A stretch of DNA of 55,420 bases from the NCBI GenBank assembly GCA_038747915.1, contig JBCDJJ010000014.1, positions 1 to 55,420 of the forward strand. The letters are read 5' to 3'. Below, piece after piece: positions 8,708 to 16,087 of the stretch. Numbering within the stretch: position 1 is the stretch's first letter; each line of letters starts with the position of its first letter. This DNA comes from JBCDAP01 sp038747915 (GTDB taxonomy: Bacteria > Planctomycetota > Phycisphaerae > Phycisphaerales > UBA1924). Both the position numbers and the translations under genes were made by a program. A model generated the notes under the pieces. It worked only from the letters and a program-made list of their open reading frames with translations. It was not told where the DNA came from and did no database searches.

Positions 8708-9136
8708 TCAGATCGCTGCGTTGATCGTGGCAACGATCTCTTCCGCGGTGGCGGATGAGGTGATGGTCTCGAGGACCTCGCCGCTGCTCGGCCGCACGAG
8801 GTACAGCCGGCCGTGCTTGCGGCCGCTGGTCTCGAAGAAGGAGTCGAGCCCGAGTGCCTCGACGTGCAGCGCGGACTGGTGTTTAGCCTGCTTGTTGGTG
8901 ACATCGAGATCGAGGAAGAGCACATCCTTGTCGGCCAGGGCTGCGTGGACATCGGGAATGGTTGCATTGATCTTCTGGCAGTGCGGGCACCAGTCGGCGC
9001 TGGTGTGGATCGCGTAGAGATCGGCCTGCGGGAGCTCCGATCCGGTGCTCTGCCCAGTAGCGACGTTCACCGCAGCACCGCCCAGCAATGCCAGACCACC
9101 AAGGCCACCGCACAACGACATCCACTTGCGATCCAT
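8708..9136 (-). CDS. Exported thioredoxin-like protein (WCPHC)
   Basis: A 142-residue protein. The start at 9136 is chosen because GGAG lies a few bases upstream on the coding strand and the following residues form a signal or anchor segment (WMSLCGGLGGLALLGGAAV). The thioredoxin fold is visible: strand ADLYAIHTSADWCPHCQK with the active-site CPHC (Cys50 and Cys53), strand DVLFLDLDVT, and a late strand GRLYLVRPSSGEVL. The cis-proline loop is not obvious. It probably acts outside the cytoplasmic membrane in thiol chemistry. It is a single gene, convergent with hemL. Confidence 0.8.
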   Translation of the reverse strand: MDRKWMSLCGGLGGLALLGGAAVNVATGQSTGSELPQADLYAIHTSADWCPHCQKINATIPDVHAALADKDVLFLDLDVTNKQAKHQSALHVEALGLDSFFETSGRKHGRLYLVRPSSGEVLETITSSATAEEIVATINAAI

Positions 9137-9270
9137 GTTCGCTCCAATCGGGTCACGACAACGTCGAGTTGTCCGTTTGTGTGCTCGTTCTCGTGCTGCG
9201 CTCGGTTGCACAGGCACGATAGGAGAACCAATCTGCGGCAGCCCCTATTCGCTACCGAGTGAGAATCTGA

Positions 9271-9306
9271 GCGGGACCGGCACCCGTTGCGTGCGCTCGG
9301 TCCCGC
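9271..9306 (+). promoter_or_regulatory. Hairpin in the glyA leader
   Basis: GCGGGACCG at 9271-9279 pairs with CGGTCCCGC at 9298-9306, leaving an 18-base loop. It lies about 77 bp upstream of the glyA start, in the 246-bp gap between two divergent genes. It could be part of a leader RNA or a terminator. I could not match it to a known riboswitch. Confidence 0.35.
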
Positions 9307-9382
9307 GACACGCTGTGAAAGCCTCGGCAGGGTATCTCTGGCCTGGTGCGTATCATGAGGGCTCGCGAGCGAAGGAGCATTC

Positions 9383-10705
9383 ATGGACACCACCGAGATC
9401 TCATCCGCCATCCGGGACATCATCGCCGCTCAGGACCCTGACGCGGCCCGCATCCTCGCGGCCGAGACCGACCGGCAGGCCCACACGCTCGAACTCATTG
9501 CGTCCGAGAATCATGCCTCCGAGGCGGTCATGCTCGCAGCGGGCACCCCGTTCACCAACAAGTACGCCGAGGGCTACCCGGGCCGGCGGTACTACGGCGG
9601 GTGCGCCCACCACGACGAGATCGAGTCGCTCGCGATCGAGCGCGCGACCGCGTTGTTCGGGTGCCGATTCGCCAACGTTCAGCCGCACTCGGGCGCCCAG
9701 GCCAACGCGGCGGTCTTCCTGGCCCTGCTCGAGCCGGGCGACACGTTCGCCTCGCTCGTGCTCGCCGATGGCGGCCACCTCTCGCACGGCATGAAGCTCA
9801 ACATGTCGGGCGCGTGGTTCAAGCCGGTGCACTACCCGCTGCACTACGGCGCGGACCACCCCGAGTTCGAGCGGATCGACTACGACGCGGTCCGCGAGGT
9901 GTGCCTGCGCGAGAAGCCCAAGCTGATCATGTGCGGGTATTCGGCCTACCCGCGTGTGATCGACTTCGAGCGATTCCGCGCGATCGCCGACGAATGCGGC
10001 GCCCTGCTCCACGCCGACATCGCCCACATCGCGGGGCTCGTCGCGGCGGGCGAGCATCCCTCGCCCTTCCCCCACTGCCACGTGGTCACCACGACCACGC
10101 ATAAAACGCTCCGCGGCCCGCGCGGCGGCCTGATCCTCACCAACGATGAGGACCTCGCCAAGAGGTTCAACCGCGCCGTGTTCCCGGGCATGCAGGGCGG
10201 ACCGCTCATGCACATCGTCTTCGCCAAGGCGATCGCTTTCGGCGAGGCGCTGAGGCCCGAGTTCAAGACCTACCAGCACCAGGTGCGCACCAACGCGGCC
10301 CATCTCGCGAACGAACTGATCTCGCGCGGCTACCGCATCACGAGCGGCGGGACGGACAACCACCTGATGCTCGTCGACCTGCAACCGAAGGAGCAGGCGC
10401 TCGGCACCGAACTCACCGGAGCCGACGCCGAGGCCTGGCTCGAATCGGCGGGGATCATCTGCAACAAGAACGGTGTGCCGCAGGACCCGCGGCCGCCGAA
10501 GTCCACCTCCGGTATCCGGCTCGGCGCCCCCGCGATCACTACGCGCGGGCTGCGCGAGCCCGAAGTCACCCGCGTGGCGGAGCTGATCGACCGCGTGCTG
10601 AGCGCCGGTGGCGATGCGACAGCCGCCGAGGGCGTGCGCGCGGAGGTGCGGGAACTCTGCGACGCGTTCCCGCTGCACGGGCACCGCACGGCTGCCGGTG
10701 TGTGA
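9383..10705 (+). CDS. glyA: Serine hydroxymethyltransferase
   Basis: A 440-residue PLP enzyme interconverting serine and glycine with tetrahydrofolate, supplying one-carbon units. Motifs: LELIASENHASEAVMLAAGTPFTNKYAEGYPGRRYYGG in parts, VQPHSGAQANAAV, DIAHIAGLVAAGEHPSP, and the PLP loop VTTTTHKTLRGPRGG with Lys241. AGGAG sits at the usual distance before the ATG. Length is slightly over the usual 415-430. The next gene starts about 40 bp downstream in the same direction, so read-through is possible. Confidence 0.97.
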   Translation: MDTTEISSAIRDIIAAQDPDAARILAAETDRQAHTLELIASENHASEAVMLAAGTPFTNKYAEGYPGRRYYGGCAHHDEIESLAIERATALFGCRFANVQPHSGAQANAAVFLALLEPGDTFASLVLADGGHLSHGMKLNMSGAWFKPVHYPLHYGADHPEFERIDYDAVREVCLREKPKLIMCGYSAYPRVIDFERFRAIADECGALLHADIAHIAGLVAAGEHPSPFPHCHVVTTTTHKTLRGPRGGLILTNDEDLAKRFNRAVFPGMQGGPLMHIVFAKAIAFGEALRPEFKTYQHQVRTNAAHLANELISRGYRITSGGTDNHLMLVDLQPKEQALGTELTGADAEAWLESAGIICNKNGVPQDPRPPKSTSGIRLGAPAITTRGLREPEVTRVAELIDRVLSAGGDATAAEGVRAEVRELCDAFPLHGHRTAAGV

Positions 10706-10746
10706 GCCGGCTCGACGCGAGCCGCCCGATGAGGTACTGAAGCCGC

Positions 10747-11766
10747 GTGGGCATCGTCGTCGCGGCATTCCTGATGGTCATCTCGCTCGGGGCCGCCGTG
10801 TGGGCGGGCGGGGCGTTGTGCTTTGATCTGGTCAAACTCGGCCCTGGCTCGCGGGTGTACGTGTTTAGTGGCTGGTGCCTCGTGTGCGCACTGCTGTGGT
10901 TCGTGCTCGGACCGCTCGCGGGGACGGGTGTGGTGGTGGCGATGGTCGCCGGCGTCGCGTTCGCTTGGTCGCGGATCGAGCCGAAAGCCGACAGCGACTG
11001 GATGCCGGAGTTCTCGCAGGGCGCGACCGCAGAAGTCCTCGACGAGGGCGGCACCGATCAGGTGCTCGTACACGACATCCGCCGGGGCATCTGGAACCAG
11101 AGCGGTGAGGCCGAACTCGTGTTCGTCGACCGGAGGTACCGCCCCTCGGACATCGTCGCGCTCGACCTGTTGATGAGCTACTGGGCCACGCCGCTGCTGT
11201 GCCACCCGATCGCGATCTTCGACTTCGGTGAGTCGGTTCCGCAGGGCGAACGCCGGCTGTGCTGGTCGGTCGAGGCACGGCACGTGGCCGACGGTGGGAC
11301 GCTCAGCATGGTGCAGAGCTTCTACCGTGCGCACGAACTCATCTGCATGGCGCTGGACGAGCGCGATGTGCTGTCGCGGCGGCTGCTCTCGCAGCAGGGC
11401 ACGGAGGTCTACCTGTATCGCCTGCAGGTCGAGCCGCTCACGGCCCGCCGGCTCTTCCTGCAGTACCTGGACATCGCCAACCGGCTCGACGAGCACCCGC
11501 GGTGGTACAACGCGCTCACGACCAACTGCCTGACCGCGGTGTACACGCAGAGCGATGTCGGGCAGCTTCCTTTCGACTGGCGACTCATCGTGAACGGGCG
11601 CCTCGACCAGTATCTCTACGATCGTGAGCTGCTCGATCAGTCGATGCCCTTCGACGAGCTCCGTCGCCGGAGCCGGGTGAACACGCTCGTCGATCGCGAG
11701 GAGCCACTCGAGGCGTGGGGCGAGACGATCCGGGCGAAGCTCCCGGGCTTCGGCGCCCCGGCGTGA
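10747..11766 (+). CDS. DUF4105 family membrane protein
   Basis: A 339-residue protein starting at GTG. Two hydrophobic segments (about 2-25 and 38-72) anchor it, and the rest is likely outside the membrane. The soluble part matches DUF4105: DIVALDLLMSYWATPLLCHPIAIFDFGE, VEARHVADGG, and the conserved RWYNALTTNCLTAVY containing an Asn-Cys pair typical of the family's possible catalytic centre. YDRELLDQSMPFDELRRRSRVN near the end is also typical. Some DUF4105 members are thought to have amidase- or protease-like folds, but the activity is unproven. It follows glyA by about 40 bp. Confidence 0.8.
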   Translation: MGIVVAAFLMVISLGAAVWAGGALCFDLVKLGPGSRVYVFSGWCLVCALLWFVLGPLAGTGVVVAMVAGVAFAWSRIEPKADSDWMPEFSQGATAEVLDEGGTDQVLVHDIRRGIWNQSGEAELVFVDRRYRPSDIVALDLLMSYWATPLLCHPIAIFDFGESVPQGERRLCWSVEARHVADGGTLSMVQSFYRAHELICMALDERDVLSRRLLSQQGTEVYLYRLQVEPLTARRLFLQYLDIANRLDEHPRWYNALTTNCLTAVYTQSDVGQLPFDWRLIVNGRLDQYLYDRELLDQSMPFDELRRRSRVNTLVDREEPLEAWGETIRAKLPGFGAPA

Positions 11767-11823
11767 AGCTCGATGGGACCACAGGACGACACTAAAATCC
11801 TGTGGAACCGCACCCATTTCTTC

Positions 11824-11853
11824 TTGACAGGTATCGATACGAGCGTACGCTCG
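11824..11853 (+). promoter_or_regulatory. TTGACA box with two adjoining palindromes
   Basis: TTGACA (11824-11829) is followed by the perfect 10-bp palindrome GTATCGATAC (11831-11840) and, sharing its last base, the perfect 14-bp palindrome CGAGCGTACGCTCG (11840-11853). This looks like a -35 element with operators over the core promoter. It lies just before the likely GTG start of the Cys-rich membrane protein and implies regulated transcription of the 11860-14771 cluster. No regulator gene is close. Confidence 0.5.
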
Positions 11854-11859
11854 CAGACC

Positions 11860-12273
11860 GTGGGATTGCGAACCGTGTCATGTCGGGCCGTCGGTTGGCT
11901 GACGCTCATCTGGATGACGGTGTTCCTGTGCGTGATCGTCCCGTTCCATCACCGCGGCGCAATCGCGTTGATGGGCGCCGACGCGGATGCACGAAGCGCG
12001 CCCGCGGTGACCGAGGCCTTCTGCCCGCTGTGCCTCCTCGCGAAGGATGGCGAGGGGCCGAGCGACGATCGCCCCTCCTCGCCGAACCGTAGCGGGTGCG
12101 CGATCTGTCAGCTCACAGCCACGCTCGATACACCCGCACCGCCGCTCGAGCCGCTCGAGCCGGCATCGCCCGCTGGATGGGCCCTCCCGAGCGTTCATGT
12201 GGCATCGGTACCGATCCCGGCGCCTCGGTGGTGGGACAGCCGCGGACCACCGTCACGCTCCGCGCTCGCCTGA
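11860..12273 (+). CDS. Small Cys-rich membrane protein (DUF2946-like)
   Basis: About 137 residues from the GTG at 11860. The reading frame is open back to an ATG at 11773, but that part covers the palindromic promoter region and does not look like protein, so I prefer the later start; GTG at 11875 is also possible. One strong membrane helix (GWLTLIWMTVFLCVIVPF) is followed by an exported part with FCPLC and CAIC, each a CxxC motif, and a Pro-rich tail. The general plan resembles DUF2946 proteins, which occur beside metal-related genes, but the match is loose. It begins a run of four envelope proteins. Confidence 0.45.
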   Translation: MGLRTVSCRAVGWLTLIWMTVFLCVIVPFHHRGAIALMGADADARSAPAVTEAFCPLCLLAKDGEGPSDDRPSSPNRSGCAICQLTATLDTPAPPLEPLEPASPAGWALPSVHVASVPIPAPRWWDSRGPPSRSALA

Positions 12274-12451
12274 TGAACCAGAGTGCGCACGCACGATCGG
12301 TGCGATCTCTCCAGTGCTCGCCGATGTGATCGACCGCTAACGCCGATCACGCGCGCGAACGCCATCTGTGCCGTGGATCAAATCCCGCGACACACCTGCT
12401 CTTCCAGACACCGATTCCTCTCCGCGCCGTCGCGGCGCAAGGGATATACCA

Positions 12452-13258
12452 GTGCATTCACGTCCTGCCTTCACGCTCATCGAGCTACTGGTGGCGATCG
12501 CTATCCTTGCCCTGCTGCTCTCGCTCTCGATGACCACTCTCTCGTCCGCGAGCGACCGAGCCGCAGCCCTTGATTGCACGTTCCGTCTTCGCGCGCTGTC
12601 GGTCGCGGCGCAGCTCTACGCCGAGGATCACACCGGTCACCTGCCGGGCTCGAGCCATCGCCCGTTCGTAGTGACCGGGATCGGCGCGGACGTGACGTAC
12701 ACGCCCGTCGCTCCATGGCACGCCGCACTGCCGGTCTACCTCGACGTGCGCATCAGCGACCGTAGCCCGGCGCTCGCGATCGATCGAACCGATATCGACC
12801 TCCCGACCGCCACCATGACCGATCTGTTCTCGATCGAGCTTGTGTCGATCCGCGAGCGGTATCGGTGCCCCTTCCAGGACCGTGGAAACCAACCCGCGTC
12901 ACCCGATGCGCTCGGGTACGCGATGAACGTCTACTTTTGGCTCGATGGGTCGGATGAGGCATCGTGGCTCGACTCTCGCGCATTGACACGTCTCGCGAAT
13001 CTGCCCCGACCGCATGCGACCGTGGTCTTCGGTGAGCACGCGGGCGGCGCCGATCACATCATGGCGCACTGGTGGCGTGCCGGGCTGCGCTCGCCGACCG
13101 CGGAGCTCGCGCACGACCGCCACGGCCGGACCGCGGGCGCTGCGTTCCTGGATGGGCATGCCCGAGATGTGCCGCTCGACGCGACATGGCAACCAGGACC
13201 AGACATGCCCGCAGCCCCACCCGTGCTCGACCGATGGAACCCGCTGACTGCGCGATGA
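12452..13258 (+). CDS. Prepilin-type N-terminal cleavage/methylation protein
   Basis: A 268-residue type II pseudopilin-like protein. The GTG at 12452 is chosen because AAGGGA lies 8-13 bp upstream and the protein then begins directly with a short basic leader and the prepilin signal RPAFTLIELLVAIAIL; cleavage would fall between Ala and Phe, with Glu at +5. The rest is the usual planctomycete pattern: a long N-terminal helix (ALDCTFRLRALSVAAQLYAEDH) and a C-terminal region with TAGAAFLDGHARDV, the LDGHA-type motif common in planctomycete prepilins. It is probably exported or assembled through a type II/IV pilus-like machine encoded elsewhere. Confidence 0.85.
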   Translation: MHSRPAFTLIELLVAIAILALLLSLSMTTLSSASDRAAALDCTFRLRALSVAAQLYAEDHTGHLPGSSHRPFVVTGIGADVTYTPVAPWHAALPVYLDVRISDRSPALAIDRTDIDLPTATMTDLFSIELVSIRERYRCPFQDRGNQPASPDALGYAMNVYFWLDGSDEASWLDSRALTRLANLPRPHATVVFGEHAGGADHIMAHWWRAGLRSPTAELAHDRHGRTAGAAFLDGHARDVPLDATWQPGPDMPAAPPVLDRWNPLTAR

Positions 13259-13335
13259 GCGGGTTCCCGTTCACACGCTCACTCACTCCGCACACACACG
13301 TGTCCCCTTGTTTCTCACCCCAAACGGAGTATCCG

Positions 13336-14046
13336 ATGATCGATTCACCCCGCCCTGTACTCGCGACCATGCTCGGTGCCGGTCTCACTTTCTCAGTCGC
13401 TCATGCACAAGCCCCACGCATCGATGATGGTGGGATGATCCACCTCGAGTTCTTTGATTCGAACACCTTCTCGCCCGGCGGGACACTCGAAGCGGGGCTC
13501 GACATCGGTCAGGGTTCGACCGCGGTCGCCGGCGATGCCGCCGACAACCCGATCCTGCTCAACAGATACCCGGGTGAGACCTACACCGGCGATGCCTCGG
13601 TGCTCGACGGGCGGTTCTACTCGAGCCGTCTCGGCTTCTTGCAAGACGGCGTCTTCTCCGAGCGTATGCCCGGCGATTCGTTCGTCGTCACCGTGACAGA
13701 CATCTCCGACGGACTCGAGATCTTCGAAGGTGGGATGCGGCCGATGTGGATGGTTCACTCGTTCGATCTCATCTTCGACGAGCAAAGCGACGATGAGGGC
13801 GACGAGTGGACATTCTTCCCGCTCGGCCCGCTCAACATGAACCACCCCTATGTCACCGCGACCGAGGTTGGGATGTACAGCGCGACGTTTGTCATCGCCC
13901 ACACGCTCGCCGACGGCTCGACGGGGGCCTACGGGTCGGTCGCGCAGACGGTGTTCTTCGAGGCTGTTCCCGCGCCCGGAGCCGTGATCATGCTCGCGGG
14001 CGCTGTGACACTCCGCCGGCGCCGCGGTGCAGGGGGGCGCTCATGA
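13336..14046 (+). CDS. Secreted protein with PEP-CTERM-like anchor
   Basis: A 236-residue protein; CGGAG precedes the ATG. A signal peptide ends at about AHA-QAP (residue 25). The body is beta-rich and acidic (LEFFDSNTFSPGGTLEAGLDIG, VVTVTDISDGLEIFEGG), with His in MVHSF and NMNHPYVT. The C terminus VPAPGAVIMLAGAVTLRRRR has a P-x-P-G turn, a short hydrophobic stretch and an Arg cluster: the variant PEP-CTERM sorting tail common in planctomycetes. Its stop overlaps the next start (ATGA), so the two surface proteins are coupled. The function is unknown. Confidence 0.75.
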   Translation: MIDSPRPVLATMLGAGLTFSVAHAQAPRIDDGGMIHLEFFDSNTFSPGGTLEAGLDIGQGSTAVAGDAADNPILLNRYPGETYTGDASVLDGRFYSSRLGFLQDGVFSERMPGDSFVVTVTDISDGLEIFEGGMRPMWMVHSFDLIFDEQSDDEGDEWTFFPLGPLNMNHPYVTATEVGMYSATFVIAHTLADGSTGAYGSVAQTVFFEAVPAPGAVIMLAGAVTLRRRRGAGGRS

Positions 14047-14771
14047 GCCGCAGACGACTCGGCGTCTCCTTCGGTGCAGCGGTACTGGTCGGTGGGGTTG
14101 GTTTGGCCGAGGCTGTGCCGCCCCTCGCCGAGCTCGGCTCGGGTCTCGAAGTGATGAATCATGTGTTCGTGGTGCTCGGCACGGACAACGCATTCGATCT
14201 GTTCGTGCAGTTCCCCGAGGACATGCCCGCCACGATGTACCGCGCCGAGGAGGACGCATATGTCGCGCCCTACGACGCGGCCCACGGGCGATGGGTCAAC
14301 GGGCAGTACGGGTGGCTGTACGGCGGGTCGTGGGTGCCACCGCCGGGTGCACTCGTGTGGATCGAGTTGGTCGATGCCGATGAGGGGATCGAGACTCGAT
14401 TCGCGATCCGCTCGTACGCCGAGTTCGGATCGTTCTCGCCGATCTACGGATCGGAGGGGTCGCCGCCGAGGATCTGGTGGGACACGCGGATGCTGCACAC
14501 CTACCACCTCGTCGACGAGGTCGGGCTGTACCGCGGTCGGTACCGGGTGTACCTCGGCGACCCCGGTGGCGAACCACTGGCGGGGTACGACGCCGGCGAG
14601 ATCGAGCTGACCTGGCTCGCCGGGGCGTGCGATCGCGATGGTGATGGCGATGTCGACGGCGTGGACGTGCTCGCCTGGCTCGATCACCAAGGCGATGTCG
14701 ATCTCGATGGTCTGACGGATGCTTTCGACCTCGCCGGACTCGCCGCCGCCGCGGCCCGCAGCACGATCTGA
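14043..14771 (+). CDS. Secreted protein with dockerin-like calcium repeats
   Basis: A 242-residue protein beginning at the ATG overlapping the previous stop. It has a signal peptide (residues 1-22). The beta-rich middle is aromatic-rich (WVNGQYGWLYGGSWVPPPGALVW, with Trp and Tyr in several strands) and contains HTYH. The end has two EF-hand-like loops, DRDGDGDVDGVD and DVDLDGLTDAFD, as in dockerin-like tails of planctomycete secreted proteins. Calcium binding is likely; a cellulosome role is not implied. It probably works with the preceding PEP-CTERM-like protein. Confidence 0.75.
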   Translation: MSRRRLGVSFGAAVLVGGVGLAEAVPPLAELGSGLEVMNHVFVVLGTDNAFDLFVQFPEDMPATMYRAEEDAYVAPYDAAHGRWVNGQYGWLYGGSWVPPPGALVWIELVDADEGIETRFAIRSYAEFGSFSPIYGSEGSPPRIWWDTRMLHTYHLVDEVGLYRGRYRVYLGDPGGEPLAGYDAGEIELTWLAGACDRDGDGDVDGVDVLAWLDHQGDVDLDGLTDAFDLAGLAAAAARSTI

Positions 14772-14822
14772 ACCCGGAGGGGGCGCGAGCCGAAGATCGC
14801 GCGCACCTCCTATGATTTGCCC

Positions 14823-15212
14823 ATGCTGAGGAAAGTGCTGCACAACAAGGTGCATATGGCGACCGTGACGCGCGCCCGCCCGGACTACGTCGGCTCGATC
14901 ACGATCGATTCGGACATCCTCCGGGCCGTCGGCCTCCGCGTGAACGACGCGGTCACGGTTGCGAACTGCCGGTCGGGCGCACGGTTCGAGACGTACGTGT
15001 TCGAGGGCGAAGCGGGGTCGGGGGCCATCGAGATCAACGGCGCCGCGGCCCATCTCGCCGAGCCGGGCGACAAGGTGATTGTGCTGCACTTCGCACTGAT
15101 GAGCGATGCGGAGTACGGCGAGCACCGACCGCGCGTGGCGATCATCGACGAGGCCAACCGGGTCGAGCGGCTGATCGAGTACGAGCCGATGATCGAGGTC
15201 GCGGGGGCGTAG
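14823..15212 (+). CDS. panD: Aspartate 1-decarboxylase
   Basis: A 129-residue pyruvoyl enzyme making beta-alanine for pantothenate and coenzyme A. The self-cleavage site is at Gly24-Ser25 (YVGSIT) when counted from the ATG at 14823, the same position as in well-studied PanD proteins, which supports this start over an upstream TTG. Other motifs: MLRKVLHNKVHMATVT, NGAAAHLAEPGDKVIV. The length is normal. It is monocistronic, and the 92-bp gap to the convergent deoC holds nothing I recognise. Confidence 0.96.
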   Translation: MLRKVLHNKVHMATVTRARPDYVGSITIDSDILRAVGLRVNDAVTVANCRSGARFETYVFEGEAGSGAIEINGAAAHLAEPGDKVIVLHFALMSDAEYGEHRPRVAIIDEANRVERLIEYEPMIEVAGA

Positions 15213-15304
15213 CACTCAGCCTGTCGCCGCTCCGCCACGTTCGAGCACACGTACGACACACCAGGTCTGTTCCTGCCGAAGACAATCTGCTGGGCCGTCG
15301 TGTT

Positions 15305-16087
15305 TCAGTACCCCGTGGCGTCTTGGGCGGTTGGCGACGGCGGCGACTCAATCCCTGGGGCATCGCCGAACCGCTCCGCCGCCTCCGCGAGGATCGCGCG
15401 CGTCGCTGAGGCGCCGATCCGGGTCGCGCCGAGGCCGTGCAGACGGACCACATCGTCCAGCGTGCGCACACCGCCGGACGCCTTCACACCGACGCGCGGG
15501 CCGGCGTGCTGCCGCATCAGCGCGATATCGTGATCGGTGGCGCCCGCCGACGCGAGCCGACCATCCGCACCCTTCACGAACCCGAATCCCGTCGACGTCT
15601 TCACGAAGTCGGCACCGCACTCGGTGCATATCTCGCACAAGCGGACTTTGTGCGCATCACTCGTGACATAGTCGGTCTCGAAGATGACCTTCACGAGCGC
15701 GCCACCGGCACGCCCGACCTCGATCACCGCGGCGATGTCGTCGCGTACCCCTGACCACTCCTCGCCGAGCACGCGAGCGATGTTGCACACCATGTCGAGT
15801 TCGCGGCACCCGTCCCTCACCGCTCGTTCGCTCTCAGCAACCTTCGCACCGGTGCTCGTTGTGCCGTGCGGGAAACCGATCACCGTACACACCGCACCGA
15901 TCGCACCCTCCGCCACGACCGGGGCCATCGCGGGCACATCACTCGGGCGCACGCACACCGAGGCCAGCGGGAACCTGCCGAGCGCCCCCACATCGGCGCG
16001 CACCTCGCTCGATGTGAGCATCGGGTGCAGCAGGGCGTGGTCGATCAGCCCCGCGACGGCATCCACCGAGTCGAGCACCTTGCTCAT
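15305..16087 (-). CDS. deoC: Deoxyribose-phosphate aldolase
   Basis: A 260-residue class I aldolase that splits 2-deoxyribose-5-phosphate into glyceraldehyde-3-phosphate and acetaldehyde in nucleoside salvage. Motifs: IDHALLHPMLTSSEV, VCTVIGFPHGTTSTGAK, ELDMVCNI, KVIFETDYV, and the Schiff-base site DFVKTSTGF with Lys163; KASGGVRTLDD supplies the second conserved Lys. It overlaps the upstream GH31 gene by 4 bp (ATGA), so the two are coupled, which joins sugar release and sugar-phosphate breakdown in one message. Confidence 0.96.
   Translation of the reverse strand: MSKVLDSVDAVAGLIDHALLHPMLTSSEVRADVGALGRFPLASVCVRPSDVPAMAPVVAEGAIGAVCTVIGFPHGTTSTGAKVAESERAVRDGCRELDMVCNIARVLGEEWSGVRDDIAAVIEVGRAGGALVKVIFETDYVTSDAHKVRLCEICTECGADFVKTSTGFGFVKGADGRLASAGATDHDIALMRQHAGPRVGVKASGGVRTLDDVVRLHGLGATRIGASATRAILAEAAERFGDAPGIESPPSPTAQDATGY

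Noticed and set aside
9271..9382. A known riboswitch before glyA (glycine, SAM or THF class)
   Set aside because: The stem is real but no conserved core of these classes could be recognised by eye.
10330..11817. Minus-strand open frame of 495 codons across glyA and the DUF4105 gene
   Set aside because: It spans two recognised genes and has no domain; codon shadow.
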